Notes under the pieces: model-generated
Databases searched by the model: none
The model's input: only the letters and a program-made list of their open reading frames with translations
Told to the model about the DNA's origin: nothing
Program-made: the position numbers and the translations under genes
NCBI RefSeq assembly: GCF_018294505.1
Contig: NC_057796.1
Location: 191,111,893 to 191,175,892, forward strand
Source of the DNA: Triticum aestivum
Lineage: Eukaryota; Streptophyta; Magnoliopsida; Poales; Poaceae
Direction of reading: 5' to 3'
DNA length: 64,000 bases
Part shown: positions 35,073-46,655 of the stretch, in pieces
Position numbering within the stretch: the stretch's first letter is position 1
Layout: every line of letters starts with the position of its first letter

Positions 35073-35593
35073 TGTTGAGGATATAACCATTAGAGTCACC
35101 CGCCCAGGAGGGGCCGGGTTACTTATAATGATCATCACGCGAAGCTCAGTACCAAGCTTGCGGAAGGCGGGTCAGTAATGGGCTTAAGACCCGGAGGCAG
35201 CTTAAGGCCCGTAGTGATGAACCGCCGTTATGGCAAGACTTGTAGTGTAAGGCAAGAATAGCTAAGAGTCCGAGCCGGACACTGTTATAAGCCGGCCGGA
35301 ACTCTGAGAGCCGCTGGGGCGTCAACCTCTCTATATAAAGGGACGACCCGGCGGCGGTTCAGGACGAGAGACAACAGATCGATAGCCAGGCATAGCGATT
35401 AAGCTCCCTGGTCATCGAAACCTTAAGTAAATACCACCTCAACTGGACGTAGGCTTTTACCTTCACAGTAAGGGGCTGAACCAGTATAATCCTCGTGTCC
35501 CTTGTCCCGTTTAACCCCTTTAAGCTTCCTAGCTGCAATGGCTCCACAACTAAGTCCTTGCACGAGGACATCTGCCATGACAATTCCACGACA
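35073..35593 (+). repeat. Tat-1 3' LTR
   Basis: 521 bp, the same length as the 5' LTR, with about 13 substitutions between them and no indels. It is followed by the target duplication GACGC (35594-35598). Confidence 0.95.
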
Positions 35594-35598
35594 GACGC

Positions 35599-38500
35599 GG
35601 AGGTAGACATGGTCTCCGATCTCGAAAGCCAAGTCACGGTGGTTACTATCATAGTAACTCTTCTGGCGCGATTGCGCGGCTTTGAGATTTTCACGGATGA
35701 CTTTACACATTTCTTCAGCCTCTGTGATTAAGTCATTTCCAAGAAGTTGGCGTTCACCAGTCTCTGACCAATTGAGAGGAGTACGGCACTTTCTGCCATA
35801 GAGAATTTCAAATGGGGCCTTGCCCGAACTCGCTTGGAAGCTGTTGTTGTAGGAGAACTCGGCATATGGAAGACAATCTTCCCACTTCATGCCAAAAGAA
35901 ATGACACAAGCCCTGAGCATATCTTCAAGGATTTGATTGACTCGCTCGACTTGGCCACTAGTTTGAGGATGGAAAGCTGTGCTGAAGCGAATGTTGGTGC
36001 CCATGGCCTTCTGGAAGGAGTCCCAGAACCTAGAAGTGAAGATGCTTCCACGATCTGAAGAAATCACTTGTGGAATGCCGTGCAAGGAGACAATCCTGGA
36101 GGTGTATAGCTCTGCCAACTGAGCTGCTGTGATAGATTTTTTGATTGGAAAGAAATGAGCCACTTTAGTAAGCTTGTCGATGACAACGAAGATAGCATCA
36201 TTTCCGCGTTTGGACTTTGGAAATCCAGTCACGAAGTCCATTTCGATATGATCAAACTTCCATTCTAGGATAGCAAGAGGTTGGAGGAGACCAGCTGGTC
36301 GTTGGTGTTCTGCTTTCACCCTTCGACAGACATCACATTCGTTCACGAATTGAGCGATTTCTCGCTTCATTCGAGTCCACCAATACGACTGCTTGAGGTC
36401 ATGGTACATCTTCGTACTTCCAGGATGAATGGAAAGAAGAGAATTGTGTGCCTTGTTCATAATGACTTTCCTTAGATCACCTTTAGGAACCACAATCCGG
36501 TCCTCGAAGAATAAAGTGTCTCGGTCATCAATGCGATAGCACTTGTATTTGGAAAGACCCTTGTCAATACCACGTTTCACCTTCTTCACCATGGTATCCA
36601 GGAGTTTTGCCTCACGAATTTGATCTTCCAAAGTAGGAGAGACTATGAGGTTGGCAAGAAAGCCTTGAGGAACAACTTGGAGATTCAGCTTGCGGAAAGC
36701 TTCACAAAGGTCCGGTTGGAAGGGCTTGAGAATTAAGCTGTTGCAATAAGCCTTCCTGCTCAAAGCATCTGCAATGACGTTGGCCTTGCCTGGAGTATAT
36801 TCAATACTCGGATTGTACTCTTGAATCATTTAGACCCATCGAGTTTGCCTGAGGTTGAGGTTTGGCTGAGTGAAGATGTACTTGAGACTCTTGTGATCGG
36901 TGAATATGTCCACTTTTCTTCCCAACAAGAGATGTCTCCATGTTATTAATGCATGGACAACTGCCGCCAACTCAAGATCATGAGTGGGGTAGTTCTTTTC
37001 GTTGGGCTTCAACTGACGAGAGGTATTGGCCACAAATTTCTTCTCTTGCATTAACACAGCACCGAGTGGCTTGGATTCGTCAGGAGGAGTTAAGACAGGA
37101 GCTGTGACGAGTTTCTCTTTGAGAGTGTTGAAAGCAACGTCACACTCAGGAGTCCAGACATACTTCACATGCTTCTGGAGGAGGTTGGAAAGCGGCTTTG
37201 CAATCTTAGAGTAATTCTCAACGAATCTTCGGCAATAGCTTGCAAGACCAAGGAAACTGCGGAGCTGCTTGACATTCTGAGGAGGTTCCCAATTCACAAT
37301 TGTAGACACCTTCTCGGGATTAACAGTGATGCCCTTGGCAAAGATGATATGACCAAGGTAAAGAACTTCATCAAGCCAAAACTCACATTTGGAAAACTTC
37401 GCATAGAATTGATACTCTCTGAGCTTGTCGAGCACCAATCGCAAATGTTTGGCATGATCCTTCTTATTCTTGGAGAAGACCAAAAGATCATCGAGATACA
37501 CCAAGACGAATTCATTGGTATAGGGGTTGAAGATGGAGTTCATCATTCGAGACAATGTTGGAGGAGCATTGACAAGGCCGAAATACATGACAGTATATTC
37601 ATAAGAACCAAAACTTGTTCTGAATGCTGTCTTGGGAATATCTTCTTCACGAATGCGAATCTGATGATAACCCATTCGAAGGTCAAGCTTGGAGAAGACT
37701 TTAGCACCTTTAAGTTGCTCGAATAGCTCATTGATGTTGGGAAGTGGATACTTGTTCTTGATTGTCTTCTTGTTCAATGGACGGTAGTCGACACAAAGTC
37801 GGTCCGTGCCATCCTTCTTCTAGACAAAAAGAACACCACAACCCCATGGAGATGAACTCGGTCTGATCAAACCCAGACGCTCTTGTTCATCGAGCTGTTT
37901 CTTCAATTCTTTCAGCTCCTTGGGTCCAAGCTTGTATGGACGCTTGCAAACGGGTTCAGTGCCAGGCTCAAGATCGATAACAAACTCAACTGGCCGGTGA
38001 GGAGGCATACCCGGAAGCTCTTCTGGAAAGACATCTTGGTACTCACAAATGTCTGGAATTTGAGAGATTGCGTCTAGCTCGCCCTTCTCATTGAGAGAAA
38101 ATAACCGAATGGTCTCATCACGAGCGGCATAGATGATCACATCCTCAGAAGAGTGTGTCAATCGAATTTCCCTGGCAGCACAATCAAGTTGAGCCTTGTG
38201 CTTAGAAAGCCAGTCCATGCCGAGAATTAGATCAATATCCGAGTCACCAAGAACAATTGGTTTGGCCAGAAATTTATAGTTGCCCAGGTTGATAGAGACA
38301 TCGGGAGCAACCAAACTAGAAGTCATAAGCTTTCCCGGAGAAACAACTTGCATAACTTTGGATAAAATCTCTGTGTCAACATTGTGCTTCGATGCAAATG
38401 GGTATGACATGAAAGAATGCGATGCACCAGTATCAAATAAAACTTTTGCAGGAATATCATTAACTGAGAGATTACCCATTATCACATCAGTAGATTCCTC

Positions 38501-38661
38501 TGCTTGAGCTGCATTCATCATGTTCACCTTTGCAGACTTGGGATTATGCTTGACCACTGCATTGCTGGAAGATCTCACAGGAGGAGGAGGCGGAAGGCGC
38601 CTTTGGTTGAAGCACTTGTTAGCATAGGGACCTTTTTGCTGACACTTGTTGCAAGTCACCT
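35599..38661 (-). pseudogene. Chromovirus protease and pol (disrupted)
   Basis: The minus-strand frame holds a zinc knuckle, protease with FDTGAS near 38430, reverse transcriptase with YLDD near 37490-37503, RNase H and integrase. Integrase shows the zinc ligands (IHPG, CDVCRR), MDFVTG, SSDRGS and GQVERVN for D, D and E. Lesions: TAG near 37820 before [13 protein letters not shown], and TAA near 36830 after RNase H. The zinc knuckle has Pro where the His ligand should be (CNKCQQKGPYANKC). The RNase H start lacks the usual DAS-type block, so its first catalytic Asp appears deleted between TPPDES and LGAVLMQE. Integrase is cut after HVYLRV by Tat-1 and continues at 22467. Confidence 0.9.
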
Positions 38662-39398
38662 CTGAGAGTGGACGATGATAGGAGCATTCGACTTTGGAGC
38701 TTGATTCTGAGACTTGTTCTGATAGCCAGGGTTGGGTGGGTGGGAAGATCCATGGCCACCTTTGTTCTTCTGCTGGAAAGGCTGACGAAATGGAGGAGGA
38801 GGAGGCAACCAGAACTTCTGTTGCTTAGCAGCCACTAGTGAGGAAGAAGAAGACTGAACTGCGTCCCTGACTCTCTTCTTAGAAGCCTCACACTTGAGCT
38901 GAGCAGCCTCTTGCTTCAGAGCCATGTTGTAGAAATCATCATACTTGGTCGGCTCAAAAAGCACGAGAGGTAATTGCAGATCTTCTCTGAGACCACCTCT
39001 GAATTGATAGATCATGCTCGTTTCATCAGGAACGTCTTGCTTAGCGAAGCGAGCGAGTTTCTGAAACTGAGTATTGTATTGATACACGGACATGCTGCCT
39101 TGCTTGAGATTGCGGAACTCCTCACGCTTGCTCTCAACAACACTTTGTGGAATGTGGTGAGCTTTGAAGTCTCGGCGGAAATCATCCCATGTAATCACAC
39201 GACCTCCTCTGGAATCTTTGTATTGTTGATACCACTCGGCAGCTTGATCCTTGAGTTGAAAAGAAGCGAACTTGACAAAGTCCTCAGGCCTGACATTGAT
39301 ACATTCAAAATGCTTGTTGATGTCCACGAGCCAATCATCGGCGTCTGTGGTCTCGGCACAGTAGCTGAAAGACTGAAAGAACATGCGCTGCCCCCATG
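38656..39398 (-). pseudogene. Chromovirus gag (5' part removed)
   Basis: The minus-strand frame has the Ty3 gag core (DADDWLVDINKHFE, EWYQQYK, WDDFRRDFKAHHIP, EFRNLKQGSMSVYQY) and a Gln/Pro-rich tail. A frameshift near 38665 separates it from the zinc knuckle and protease. The upstream part is interrupted at 39398 by the copia LTR. The bases CCCCA (39394-39398) would be one copy of the copia target duplication. Confidence 0.88.
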
Positions 39399-40491
39399 TT
39401 TGGTTTTGGTAATTGATGACAATCTCTATGGACTAATGGTTGCCTTGAGTTATATTTGAAGGATTTGTCCATAGGCATTTCTTGAAGTTCATGTGTTGGT
39501 TTCAAGGAGTTTATGTGGTGATCAAGGTGTTATTAAGGAATTATCCAAAGATTGGTCATGTGAGAGTTGAGCTTATTGCAAGCATGTCTTGGAGAAGAAG
39601 ATTGTGTGATCATTCATGTATATCTTCAAGACATCATCCAAAAGAAGAGAGTTGAAAATATTCAAGGTTGATCAAGACTAAGTCAAGAGTGAATCAACTC
39701 GATCAACTCACAAAGCGTAGAAGATGTACCGAGAGGGATCAAGCGATCCCATGGTGTGGTAAGCATTGTCAATTACGCTTTGTGTACTAACCCATGATCT
39801 TCGTGAGAGTTCTTTGTGGGGTTAGGTTGCGGTGTGCAAGTTCAAGTGAAGCATCATGAAAGAGATCAAATGCTTGAAGCTTACCGTCCATTGTGGTGAA
39901 AATGGACTTGTGAAGATGTTGCGGTGTGCAAGTTCAAGTGAAGCATCATGCAGAGATCAAATGCTTGAAGCTTGCCGTCCATTGTGGTGACAATGGACTT
40001 GTGAAGATGTGCGGAAGAGGGGCTCACCCATAGTGGAGTATGGGGGAGCAATCAACTAGTCTTCATCAAGCCAACGCAACCAAGAAAGGTGGTCCAACTT
40101 GAGGGAGTCAAGATCGTCATCATCTAGATCAAGTGGACCATGTGCAAGGCAAAGGTTTGCCCTTGATAGGTTTTCTATTTTACCGGTCTCGTGATGGTAG
40201 TTGGGAGACCGGGTTATAGGATCGATTGCCATACTATCAAGGGGGGCTCTCGATGAGTAGCTTGATCGTATCATTCGTAGAGAGCTCAAACCATTGCATC
40301 CTTGCATCATCTTTCTTGGTTCTTGTTTGCTTCTCTTTGTGAGTTTTGGAGCTTTTGGTCATCTTGTTGACAAGCTCGAGTTCATCGAAAACGGAGTTCA
40401 CTTGCATCTTCTATGATGTTTTCGATGTTGGAGGTTATGTCCGTTCTTCTCTGTTGGAGGTTTCACTCCTCCATTTGTTAGGCATACCTCC
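39399..40491 (+). repeat. Copia 2.7-kb LTR, left part
   Basis: It begins TGTTTGG right after chromovirus gag. It contains a 92-bp tandem duplication (39826-39917 and 39918-40009, a few differences). It is interrupted at 40491/40492 by the Tat-2 LTR and resumes at 53574. Confidence 0.75.
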
Positions 40492-41011
40492 TGTCGTGGA
40501 ATTGTCACGGCAGATGTCCTCGTGCATGGACTTAGTCGTGGAGCCATCGCAGCTAGAAAGCTTAAAGGGGTTAAACGGGACAAAGGACACGAGGATTATA
40601 CTGGTTCGGCCCCCTACGTTGAAGGTAAAAGCCTACTCCAGTTGAGGTGGAATTACTTAGGGTTTCGATGACCAGGAGCTAAACCGCCCTGCCTGGCTAT
40701 CGATCTGATCTTACTTGTCCTGAACCGCCGCCGGGTCGTCCCTTTATACAGAAAGGTTAATGCCCCGCGGCTCTCAGAGTCTCGGCCGGCTCATAAACTG
40801 TGTCCGGCTTGGACTCTTAACTATTCTTGCCTTACACTACAAGTCATGCCACAACGGCGGTTTACCACTACGAACCTTAAGTTGCCTCTGGGCCTTAGAC
40901 CTATTACTAAACCGCCATCCTTAACCTGTCCTTGGGCTTCTAAATGAAGAGTTGTCGCAACGTAACCCAACCCATCTCGGGCGGGTTACACCAGTATCTA
41001 TATCCTCAACA
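40492..41011 (-). repeat. Tat-2 3' LTR
   Basis: 520 bp, TGTCGTGG start and CCTCAACA end on the plus strand. On the minus strand it follows the purine tract TGGGGCCTAA (41021-41012), identical to that of Tat-1. Confidence 0.92.
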
Positions 41012-41293
41012 TTAGGCCCCATATTGATTTGAACCGGTTCATGTCAATCTTCAATACCTTAAGAGAAAATCTTCCGGCTTATGTTTGCGCGAAGGTTATA
41101 ACCCGCCATGATGTCATCCTCTGGATTCTTGGTAACCCGCCGTGACGTCATCCACCATTAATGCACGTTCCACCCAACGTATCTCAACGGATCCTTATCT
41201 TTAATAATTATCCCGAAAATCGAGGCGCCTCTGTAGCTGGATAATCATGTCTTCAGCCTCCTCGTTTCTCGCGCCCACTCATCAGCCGTCCCT

Positions 41294-41301
41294 TATAAAT
41301 A
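41294..41301 (+). promoter_or_regulatory. TATA box and leader of the Tat-2 antisense gene
   Basis: TATAAATA in the same flank as in Tat-1. The C/T-rich leader from about 41325 reaches a GTAAGT donor at 41474, and an AG acceptor at 42041-42042 lies just before the ATG, so a leader intron is likely. The matching donor is not conserved in Tat-1. Confidence 0.65.
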
Positions 41302-42058
41302 GGCTCGACCGGGTCCTCTCTCACTCTTCCCTTTCCGTCATCTTCCTCCTCTCAACGCCTCAGAGCCCGAGCTCCGCCGCCGCCGTGCCTCTCGTCTTCC
41401 TCAGCCTCGGCCGCTGCATCAACCTGAGCTAGTCCAAAGAACGGCAGCGACTCTCCGCAGTGAACCTGCAATTGTAAGTCCTCTTCTTCTCAAACATCAG
41501 ATCCGCATTAGGGTTCCGCGTTCCTCCCTGTTCTTCGTAGTTCATCTCTGTTCTTTTATAGTTCTTCCACCGCGACTTCTTTTGATTCGAATAATAGTAC
41601 AGAACTCCTGCGGTAGTGGTTTCGCACCCATTTCCAATACTAGCAGATCCCTTTTGCTTGCAAAAAAAGACCTCATTAGGACTTATGAACTTCTCTGTAC
41701 CAGTTTTTAGGTCTAGAAATTTTTTCCTTTCTGGACGATCGTTTGATCCAAAATAATTACTGCAACCTGTGAAACTTGTTTGTGCAACACTTAGGCAAAA
41801 ATTGCATCTGTTAGCTATGGCAGCTCATATCACCGGCTTAAAAAAGGCGATGCTTCATGAATATTCTGGGTCATCCATAACAGAGTCAAATAACTTAATT
41901 GCTCACGATATCCATAGCGGCTTAAATATCCTGACACAATTGGCCATATATCATTAGGCCCCTTCATAAGCCACCACCTTAAATACTGAACCGAAAATTT
42001 CCTCCGGCTTAAATTTGAACCGGAAATTTTATTTTGTCATAGGCTTCCATCCTTCACA

Positions 42059-45000
42059 ATGCCGCCCAAGGCGCCCATTACATGCAACTGGGTTAGATCC
42101 AACGTTACTGATAGCACCTTAGTTGACTTCATGAAAACGGGTTACCTGCCCAAGAAAAAGGTCATGTCCTATCGTGCTCCTGACCCGTCCGAAGAGATAC
42201 CTCAACCCAAGGACGGAGAGGTTGTCATATTTGCTGATCACATGAGCCGGGGCTTTGCTCCTCCCAGCTCAAAATTCTTCAGAGATGTTCTGCACTTTTT
42301 CGACCTGCGACCTCAAGACATTGGACCCAATTCCGTGTCAAACATTTGTAACTTCCAAGTGTTCTGTGAGGTGTACCTTGGAGAAGAGCCCAGCTTACTA
42401 CTCTTTAGAGAGCTATTCTATCTGAACCGCCAAAATGAATGTGCCAATGGGCCCAACTTGGAGCTCGGTGGAATCTCAATCCAACGATGGAGAGATTGTC
42501 TCTTTCCTTATGCTGAGCCGCCAAGCCACCCGAAGGACTGGAACCAGACATGGTTCTACTGCCAGGACACTTCTCCGGCTGATGAGAATCCACTGCCCGG
42601 CTTTCGCGCCCTGCGTCTGGAATCAAATCACCCCTTGCCAGATAAACTATGTCAAGCTGAACGTCAGCCACTTACTTCCACCATTAACAAGATCAGAGCT
42701 CTTCTAGGGAACGGCCTGAATGGCATTGATCTGGTCCGGGTCTGGATTGCCTGGGGGGTGATTCCTTTAAGCCGCCGCCCCGGCTTAATGTGTGATTATA
42801 CGTGCCGGAAGGATGATCCTCTTCGGCACAGTCCCAACGACTTACCCGAGGACGTCATTGATGACATGACCAAGTCTCTTCTGAACGAGAGCCTGGCAGA
42901 TTGCGGGAGAACAGGCTTAAGTCCTTTCTGCAAGGCTAACCCAGCCCCAGCGGTAAACTATTGACCTGAACACCTCACCTTCCATTTTAACGATTTCGTC
43001 TTAACTTCAGGAACCTTTGTTGTATTTTACAGGCTAATGATAAATTCTGGAAGGTCAAGTATGACCATGAAGCTGCTAAGAAAGCCAGAAAGGTTAAAAA
43101 AGCCACCAAGAAAGCCGCTCCCCGCAAGAAGGGGAGTAAACCTAGCGCCTCGGACCTGCTTCACCTGGAAGACACCTCCGAGTCAGAGGTAGCCCTGACT
43201 CTTTAGGATCCTTTTTTAACCATCTTATTGACATGGATTATTAGTAGGAGGACACCGGAACGAGTCATGAAGTGACTGAAGAGGTAACTATAATTTCCTC
43301 CGACTCGGAGCCCTTGCCAAGACTAAAAGTCCGAAAAGTAACCCGGAAAGTAAGATTTTTACATCCTTTAGCTTATCAAGATCCTCAATTTCTTTTGAAG
43401 CGACAGATTTATGAGAGTCGGAGGCAGACCCGGACCAGCAAGGATGCAGACCTCTCCTCCGGCTTACCCGAAGCATCAAGGAAGCGCCGGACCGAGGTTA
43501 TCTCCGACTTATATCCTTTTCATCCTTTGGCAGGCGTCACTCGTCAACCACTCAATTCTTCTGATTCAAATTATCAGGGAACTTCACCTTCCTCCGGCGA
43601 CTCCATGCAGTCTAGCTTGCCGGCTTTCAAAACCGCACCCGGGTAATGATGATCAGCTTATTTTGTGCTTATCTTACTCATGTTTTTGCACTAACCCTTC
43701 GACTTTCAGTGTACAAGTAAAACCCAGCAAGAGGGTGAAGAAAAATAAACCGGCGGAAGAGCCGGTCCTGACTGAACCTGATGCTTCTGCTCATGAGCCG
43801 CCGTCTGCACTAGCTCCTGAAACCACCACTGCTTCATCTGATGAACAAGTTATGGAAGGTTCTGATAACCCGGAGATCCCCAGCCCGGCTCATCCAGATG
43901 ATCCAGACGTTGTAATTACCCGGACCGAGTTTGTTGAACCGGGAAGACCCACCGTGTTGGCTAGGTGCTCTGCCAAGGAAGAACTTCTGGAACGCCGCAG
44001 GGCCAGGCTGGACATCACTGATTATGCTAATCTGAGCATTGGAGATATTGTCTCTGGCTATATTAATCAAGTGCACAACAGCCGGGACCTGGAAATTGAT
44101 ATGGTGAAGCAAATACAGCAAAAGTCTGAGGTATGACTCTCTTGCTTATTCCATAGTTATCCTTACCATGCCAGCCCCCAAGTCTATTACTTATGATGAA
44201 ATATGTTGTAGACTTAATACCGGCTTAATAATCACTGCAAGAAAACCGTCTTACCTGGTAACACTCAAGGGCCGGGTTAAATAGCATAGTTGAACTGGTC
44301 CTTACCTTATTTTAATCAAGTAGTTGAACAACTTTACACATTAGCCCCCAAGTGCCGAGTACCTTTGCCTGCAAAGTGCTTGGGACTTATTTTCATGAAC
44401 CGGCACTGTAAATAGAGCCTTTCAGCATACATTAGCCCCCAAGTGCCAAGTGTCTTTGCTTGCAAAGTGCTTGGGACTTAATGTTGCATTATAATCACCC
44501 TAACTGTAAACCGGAATTTGTACAGGCCGCCTGTAAGAAATTTGAATCGGAAATCTCTGATCTAAAGAACCGCCTGAAGACTCAGGGAAGTGAAACCCAA
44601 AAGGCCAACTCCAAATTTGAATTCAGTGTATCTGCACAAGAGAAACTGAAGAAAAAGTTTGAAGCAGAAAGAAAAGCCTGGGCGGATGAAAAAACTGCTT
44701 TGCTCAGCCGGGCCGAACAAGCGGAAGCCACTCTTACTGAAAGAACCGCCGAGCTATCCGGCTTAAAAACGCCATGTATCTCAGATGGTCTCCGCAATCT
44801 TTGGTAAGTTACTCTGTAAGTTTCTAACTAGTTTACATCGTTCATTTCCCATAAGTATCTCAATTGCCATCAGCTCACCTGACTTTGTAATGCAGGTCCC
44901 CGGAGTTCCAATCTCAATCAGAACGTGCTGACCAAGCTGAAGGCGGTTTATACCTTGGTAGAACAACTTTACACCGGGTCACAACGTGCCTTAGCCGTTG

Positions 45001-45548
45001 TGGCTCTGTCAAACGAAGTTCCCACTCATCTGGCAGATGTACTCAGGCGGCTTGCCGTGCTTCCTCAACGCTTCCAGGAGTTAAGACGAGCTTCTGCAAG
45101 AGCCGGAGCCATAGCCGCTCTAAGCCGGGCCAAGGCGTTTCTACCGGAGCTAGACCCGGCCGACATTGCCCTTGGGTATCCTAGCTTGAAGGAAGATGGC
45201 ACTCCCTTTGACCAGAAAGACTTCGCCGCTTGTGTGAAGAGCGTACGCCCGGTGGCCACTTTGATTGGTAATGATACAGACCTTACCAAATATCAACCGG
45301 GCTATGACGCGGAGAATCAGAGGATCCCAACACCTCGTTATGAAGCAGTCAGCCTGATTCCTCCGACTCGTAAGCATACCTTCGCCCCTGAAGTTGACCC
45401 GGCCGGGTTAATTGATGATGAAGCTCAATTTGAAGCCTTGAGTGGCATTGACTGGAAATCATCAACCTTCCAGGACATGGAAACGGCCGGAGGAGCGGAG
45501 AGGGATGAGCCGGAAGCTTCAGCCCAACAAGCACCTTTGATTTCTTAG
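42059..45548 (+). pseudogene. Tat-2 antisense six-exon gene (one frameshift)
   Basis: Exons 42059-42952, 43033-43188, 43248-43642, 43710-44130, 44526-44803 and 44896-45548. Each intron has GT-AG ends at the same place as in Tat-1, and exons 2, 3 and 4 have exactly the same lengths (156, 395 and 421). Exon 1 is 9 bases shorter. Exon 6 is 15 bases longer, with extra codons near 45307 and at the C-terminus. Exon 5 is one base longer because of an extra A in a run near 44765-44770, which shifts the frame after ELSGLK. The rest encodes the same Transposase_28-like exon 1, basic exon 2 and coiled-coil exon 5. It is read as a recently broken copy of the gene intact in Tat-1. Confidence 0.85.
44340..44482 (+). 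repeat. Duplicated hairpin in intron 4 of the Tat-2 antisense gene
   Basis: Two direct copies of the block seen in Tat-1. The first (44355-44383) has arms CCGAGTAC and GTGCTTGG, whose two changes relative to Tat-1 would be G-U pairs in RNA, so pairing is kept. The second lies near 44447-44475. Confidence 0.6.
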
Positions 45549-46655
45549 GCGGCTCATGGTTATGTCTCAAAAACAATGCCTCACCTTTTGGACTCGGGGA
45601 GTCCTGTAATAGAGTAGGACGAACACTTAATTTTGCCGTGCCATCGTGCACGTGTGTAGCGCTTAACTATATTTAAACTGCCCTTTTATATTCTTCCGGG
45701 TTATGTTTGATCCTCTGCTTTCCTTAAGTTTAAAGAGCTGTGTTTAATTGTCCTGCATAGAAAACAAATCACAAGTCTCTAGGCGGCTTACCGCATGGAG
45801 AGTCATATACTTTACATATAACTCGGAATATGAATCAAAGTCATAATAAACCGGCTCTCAATTATATCTTCGAGATAACCATAACATCGTACCTGCGAGC
45901 CTTCAAGTACACTTCCGGTTTATGTAACCCGAATAATGAGGTTGAGAACTCAACTCCGGTTCACCAGCACATATAATGCTTATTATGTGCTATCAACATT
46001 ATTAATCAAGGTTAAGCCGGTGGAATAAGAACCACCCTTGAATACTTTTGATATCATCAAAAGAACTGGTTTGCAAACCAAGAGATCTCAAAAATTTAGG
46101 GGCTTCTGATTCGAATACGACCAGAGAACCGTCCCAAAGGGGTTAAGCTAAGATTCGAATGCGATCATATAGCCCCCAGTGGCTTTGGCGTTGCCGATCA
46201 AGAGGGTACCGACAGCTATGTTCTCTTTGGTTCGAATACGACCTATGTTTGAACAGGAAGCCCCCAAATGACTTTGAGAGTTGTTTAACCACGCTGATTC
46301 AAATACGATCCACGTCGGTTCCCAAAGGGGGTTGAGCTATGATTCAAATATGATCAAGAAAAACTCCCCAATGAGCTCGGCAATATGCCAATCAAGTGGG
46401 TATCGACAACTATGTTCTCTTTGGTTCGAATACGACCTATGTTTGAACAGGAAGCCCCCAAGTGATCATATTTTTAACAGCTAGATTCGAATACGATCAT
46501 AAGCCGGATCAACCTCCAAGTGACCATGTAATATTACAATGAAAATAACAATGATACATTTACCTTTGGAGGAAAAAAGGATAGAGGTCCTGCTTTATTA
46601 TTTATCACAATATATACATGGCTATAGAAATATGTACATTATGAGAGCCGGTGGC
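45549..46655. other. Tat-2 convergent spacer with TTCGAA-core motif array
   Basis: It lies between the stop of the antisense gene and the stop of pol (46656). On the plus strand motifs of the form ATTCGAATACGA recur between about 46108 and 46500, matching the Tat-1 array in reverse. No coding sequence is seen. Confidence 0.7.

Larger units (their letters stand above)
22468..35593 (+). mobile_element. Tat-lineage Ty3/gypsy element Tat-1, complete, 13.1 kb
   Basis: Two 521-bp LTRs with TGTTGAGG...CACGACA ends, a perfect 5-bp target duplication GACGC (22463-22467 and 35594-35598), a primer-binding site and a purine tract TGGGGCCTAA. Gag-pro-pol is on the plus strand (23077-29451), followed by a 5.6-kb region with an antisense six-exon gene. 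A second, archaeal-type RNase H after the first one places it in the Tat lineage of non-chromodomain gypsy elements. By hand I count about 13 differences between the two LTRs (2.5%), which at 1.3e-8 per site per year is near 1 million years. Confidence 0.93.
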
